Source of the DNA: JBFXAN01 sp050184225
GTDB lineage: Bacteria; Chloroflexota; Dehalococcoidia; CAUJGQ01
NCBI GenBank assembly: GCA_050184225.1
Contig: JBFXAN010000066.1
Coordinates: 1-32,963 of the forward strand
Length of the DNA stretch: 32,963 nt
Reading direction: 5' to 3'
Below are positions 30,409-32,963 of this stretch, piece after piece (position 1 is the stretch's first letter; each line of letters begins with the position of its first letter). Both the position numbers and the translations under genes were made by a program. Below the pieces are notes generated by a model. That model ran no database searches and had not been told where the DNA came from. It worked only from the letters and a program-made list of their open reading frames with translations.

Positions 30409-31631
30409 GCAGTGACACAACGGGATGGCTGCCGCTTGCCGGCGTGCGGGTGCTGGACTTTACCTGGATGATCGCGGGGCCGCTCGGCACGCGGCTGCTG
30501 GCGAACTTCGGCGCGGAGGTGATCAAGGTCGAGTCGTACAACCGGGTTGACCGCGTGCGCGAGACCGGCCCGCATCCGGACGGTCCCTGGAGCTTCAATG
30601 AGGACGGCTCGTTCAACGACGTCAACCTGGGCAAGAAAAGCATCCTCCTCAATCTCAACCTGCCGGAGGGGCAGGCGCTGGCGCGGCGGCTGGTGTCGGT
30701 CGCCGACGTGGTCGCCGCGAATTTCACCGGCGACCGGCTCGATCGCTGGGGCCTTGGCTTCGACGACTTGATCGCGGTTCAGCCAAACCTGGTCTTTGTG
30801 AATATGCCCGTCTTCGAAGCAGCCGGCGCGCGCCGGCGCTGGGGTGGCATCGGCACGCACATCAACGCACTCGCCGGGATCAACGGCATTTCCGGCTTCG
30901 CCGAGGATCCGCCCTTCGGCCTGGGGCCACTCTATCCCGACTTCAGCGGCAATCCGTATCACGCGATGGCGGCGGTGCTGGCGGCGCTGATCAACCGCGA
31001 CCGCGGCGCGGGCGGACAGCTGATCGAGATGCGCCAGTTCGAATCGACGGTGAGCATACTCGGTCCGGCGCTGCTCCAGTACGCGGCGACCAGGGAGGGT
31101 CCGCGACGGATCGGCAGTCGCTCGGAGCGGGCGTGTCCGCACAATGTCTATCCGTGCGCCGGCGATGACCGGTGGTGCGCGATCGCCGTCTCGACTGACG
31201 CCGAATGGTCAGGCTTCTGCGCGGTGCTCGGCCGCTCTGACGTCGAGAACGACCCGCGCTTCGCATCGTTGGAGGGCCGGTACGCGAACGAAGACGCGCT
31301 CGACGCGTTGATCGCGGCGGAAACCGCAACCTGGCGGGTCGAGAACCTGGCCGAACGGTTGCAGCAGGCCGGTGTTCCGGCGGCGCCGGTCAACCACCTC
31401 GGCGACCTGCTGGCCGATCCGTGGTACCGCGAGCAGTACTTCGATGTGCACGACGGCCCGGAAGGGTGTGTCTTCACCGCGCACGGCGAGCCGATCCGGC
31501 CCTTCGGCCGGAATCAGCCGGTCTCGCGTTCGCCGATGCTCGGCGAGCACACGGACGACGTGCTGCGGGATATGCTCGGCATCACCGGTGATGCGATCGA
31601 CCGGCTCTACGCCTCCGGTGTACTCGGTTGA
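30342..31631 (+). CDS. CaiB/BaiF type III CoA-transferase
   Basis: A protein of about 409-429 residues: LAGVRVLDFTWMIAGPLGTR, LLANFGAEVIKVES, VNLGKKSILLNLNLPEGQAL, then YPDFSGNPYHAMAAVLAAL with the expected catalytic Asp, and VPAAPVNHLGDLLADPWY near the C-terminus. The only standard in-frame start is ATG 30342, which overlaps the previous gene by 67 bases. The natural N-terminus, however, looks like LSSDTTGWLPLAGV, which would start at a CTG at 30405 overlapping the upstream TGA; I cannot decide between them. It probably forms a homodimer, or a heterodimer with the preceding copy. The substrate is unknown. Confidence 0.87.
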   Translation: MDAGAGDDGGHLRRPATRRCALSSDTTGWLPLAGVRVLDFTWMIAGPLGTRLLANFGAEVIKVESYNRVDRVRETGPHPDGPWSFNEDGSFNDVNLGKKSILLNLNLPEGQALARRLVSVADVVAANFTGDRLDRWGLGFDDLIAVQPNLVFVNMPVFEAAGARRRWGGIGTHINALAGINGISGFAEDPPFGLGPLYPDFSGNPYHAMAAVLAALINRDRGAGGQLIEMRQFESTVSILGPALLQYAATREGPRRIGSRSERACPHNVYPCAGDDRWCAIAVSTDAEWSGFCAVLGRSDVENDPRFASLEGRYANEDALDALIAAETATWRVENLAERLQQAGVPAAPVNHLGDLLADPWYREQYFDVHDGPEGCVFTAHGEPIRPFGRNQPVSRSPMLGEHTDDVLRDMLGITGDAIDRLYASGVLG

Positions 31632-31666
31632 GCTGACACGGTTGCCGCGCCAATGCCGGCACCGGG

Positions 31667-32695
31667 CTACGGCCGCGGCGCGGGGCCGATGGTCGTGCGC
31701 TCGATCCACTCGGCGGCCGGGACCTCGGTCGTCTCCGGTGGGCGGGTGCCTCCCAGCCAGTCGATCATCGTGCGCCCGACGACCCGGCCGAACGCGACGG
31801 CATCCGTCTGGATCGTGGCGGTCGGCAGCCATATCTCCTGCGCCCACCGCGAGCGGGCGAAGCCGACGAGCGAGACGTCCGCCGGCACGCGCACGTCGAT
31901 CAGATGCAGCGCCGCCGTCACCCGGCCGAGATGCCGGTGGTCGGCGATCACGGCGGTGACGCCCCCTGGTTCGACCAGCTGCCGACGGAGTTGCTCGCAG
32001 AGCGCCGGCATCGGCTGATCGAGCGGCGCTTCCTCGTGGGCAAGGGCGACACCGGCACGGCGCGCCGCCGCCTGGAGCCCCGGCAGCCGCTGACGGCTGC
32101 TACTGCGGGGCGAGCTCAAGTAGAAGAGGGAACGGTGACCGAGCGCGGTGAGCCGTTGCACCGCCGTGTCGATCGGCTGTGCTTCGCTGACGTTGATGTG
32201 CGGGACCGCCGACGATGCGGCATTGCGCACGCCGATCGCGAGCACCGGCGTATCGCCGCTCGTGAATGGGTCGAGCGCGGCGCCGACCGCCGGCGGCGTC
32301 CAGAGGATCAGCCCGTCGACCCGCCGCTCGTAGAGGCGCTGCACGAGCAACTGGTAGAGGGCGGCGTCGCCGCGGGCCGTCGTGATCATCAGCTCGTAGC
32401 CGTGGTCGTGGCAGACACCGCCCAACCCCTCCAACGCGTCGAGGTAGATTGGCGAGTCGAAGTGGTGGGTGACGACACCCAGCACCATCGTCCGGGAGAG
32501 GCGCAGGTTCCGCGCCGCCTGATTCGGCGCAAAGCCGAGCGCCGCCGCCGCCTCGTTCACCCGCTTGGTGGCGTCGGCACTCACCTTGCGCTGACCGCTC
32601 AGCGCCCGCGACGCGGTGCTGATGTCAACGCCGGCGCGCGCCGCCACATCGCGGAGCCGCACCGGGCGCACACGGCCGTTTGCCTCGTTCCCCAT
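31667..32695 (-). CDS. LacI-family transcriptional regulator
   Basis: A 342-residue regulator, the usual family length. N-terminal HTH and hinge: RLRDVAARAGVDISTASRAL, RKVSADATKRVNEAAAALG and FAPNQAARNLRLSRTMVLGV. The periplasmic-binding-like effector domain follows (YELMITTARGD, VDGLILWTPP, LTALGHRSLFYLSSP, VPADVSLVGFARSRWA, IQTDAVAFGRVVGRTMIDWL). The ATG at 32695 has GAGAG about 7 bases upstream; the frame is open further but without family sequence. The gene converges on the CoA-transferase operon, so its target is probably elsewhere, likely a sugar gene set beyond the window. The ligand is unknown. Confidence 0.9.
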   Translation of the reverse strand: MGNEANGRVRPVRLRDVAARAGVDISTASRALSGQRKVSADATKRVNEAAAALGFAPNQAARNLRLSRTMVLGVVTHHFDSPIYLDALEGLGGVCHDHGYELMITTARGDAALYQLLVQRLYERRVDGLILWTPPAVGAALDPFTSGDTPVLAIGVRNAASSAVPHINVSEAQPIDTAVQRLTALGHRSLFYLSSPRSSSRQRLPGLQAAARRAGVALAHEEAPLDQPMPALCEQLRRQLVEPGGVTAVIADHRHLGRVTAALHLIDVRVPADVSLVGFARSRWAQEIWLPTATIQTDAVAFGRVVGRTMIDWLGGTRPPETTEVPAAEWIERTTIGPAPRP

Positions 32696-32731
32696 CTCCG
32701 ATCTCTCACCGGCGGTCCCGTTGTTGAGCGG

Positions 32732-32737
32732 ATTGTA
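32732..32737 (-). promoter_or_regulatory. -10-like element for the LacI gene
   Basis: On the minus strand TACAAT (five of six consensus bases) lies 36 bp before the ATG. It is embedded in TTGTGTACAA, an almost symmetrical sequence that could be an operator half. No -35 is clear. Confidence 0.33.
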
Positions 32738-32826
32738 CACAAGCCGATCGCCGGTGCGGCGGATCTCGCTGCCCCCGACCCTGCTCTCCACCGCCGAGGC
32801 AGAGAGTAGGGTCGAGGGCGACGCCG

Positions 32827-32963
32827 TCAACGTGCCGCGGCGGCGTGGGCGCTCCCGACGAGCTGCGGGTGCCGCCTGGGGAACGCCTGGCTGAGCCGCC
32901 ACGATGCGGCGAGATACTTCGGATAGTTTTTGCGGAGGTGATGGGTCAGCTTGCCGTCCAGTT
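32827..32963 (-). CDS. C-terminal end of an unidentified minus-strand gene (partial)
   Basis: From the window edge the minus strand reads LDGKLTHHLRKNYPKYLAAS, then WRLSQAFPRRHPQLVGSAHA, and stops with TGA at 32829-32827. The 44 visible codons have the high third-position GC of neighbouring genes and a plausible basic helical tail. I do not recognise the family. It would lie 131 bp upstream of the LacI regulator on the same strand. It could also be chance open frame in GC-rich DNA. Confidence 0.4.
   Translation of the reverse strand, partial: LDGKLTHHLRKNYPKYLAASWRLSQAFPRRHPQLVGSAHAAAAR

Overview
The window is high-GC bacterial DNA (about 65-70% in most genes). It encodes large AAA-LuxR regulators, acyl-CoA-dehydrogenase-fold enzymes, type III CoA-transferases and a conserved hypothetical family I associate with Chloroflexota. 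A Thermomicrobia/Sphaerobacter-like chromosome is my best guess, but there is no rRNA or marker gene to prove it. I see no tRNA, rRNA or CRISPR array.

Layout. (1) 1-830: a dead serine recombinase on the minus strand. (2) 1041-8053: a 1004-aa ATPase/LuxR regulator followed by two acyl-CoA-dehydrogenase-fold flavoproteins, a small ABM-like monooxygenase and a SAM methyltransferase. All are on the plus strand and look like a small-molecule oxidation cassette. (3) 8084-10994: a repeat- and palindrome-bearing control region, a TetR regulator and a ClC chloride transporter. (4) 11341-12498, minus: a secreted beta-propeller lactonase-like protein. (5) 12928-14012: a hemerythrin-marR operon behind a promoter overlapped by two tandem 16-bp inverted repeats. 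(6) 14319-14820: a broken conserved hypothetical gene.

(7) 15332-27162 is the centrepiece, a defence-type locus of three very large genes on one strand: a SNF2-type helicase with a C-terminal DUF3883 domain, a DUF1156 DNA methyltransferase, and a Swt1-HEPN/DUF499 ATPase. A RelBE-like toxin-antitoxin pair lies between genes 1 and 2, and a VapBC pair lies between genes 2 and 3. Inside the methyltransferase gene, just after its SAM-binding motif, sits an extra segment of about 460 bp. It carries a complete gene for a 23S-rRNA-intervening-sequence-type four-helix-bundle protein in another frame and has complementary purine/pyrimidine-rich ends. The host reading frame stays open through it, adding about 153 low-complexity residues. 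This is the most unusual object in the window.

(8) 27163-28550: a gene graveyard on the minus strand, with recombinase C-terminal debris joined to a CaiB N-terminal fragment and then a gutted luciferase-like monooxygenase. (9) 28587-31631: a TetR regulator and two overlapping CaiB/BaiF CoA-transferases. (10) 31667-32695, minus: a LacI-family regulator, preceded by the tail of another minus-strand gene at the window edge.

How the parts may work together. The helicase, methyltransferase and ATPase would form a modification-based anti-phage system, with the HEPN domain and the two toxin modules as possible abortive or addiction arms. The recombinase remnants at 1-830 and 27.2-27.7 kb suggest repeated insertion and decay around it. 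The flanking metabolic genes look like ordinary accessory catabolism. Functions are inferred from sequence motifs read by eye; no database search was run.
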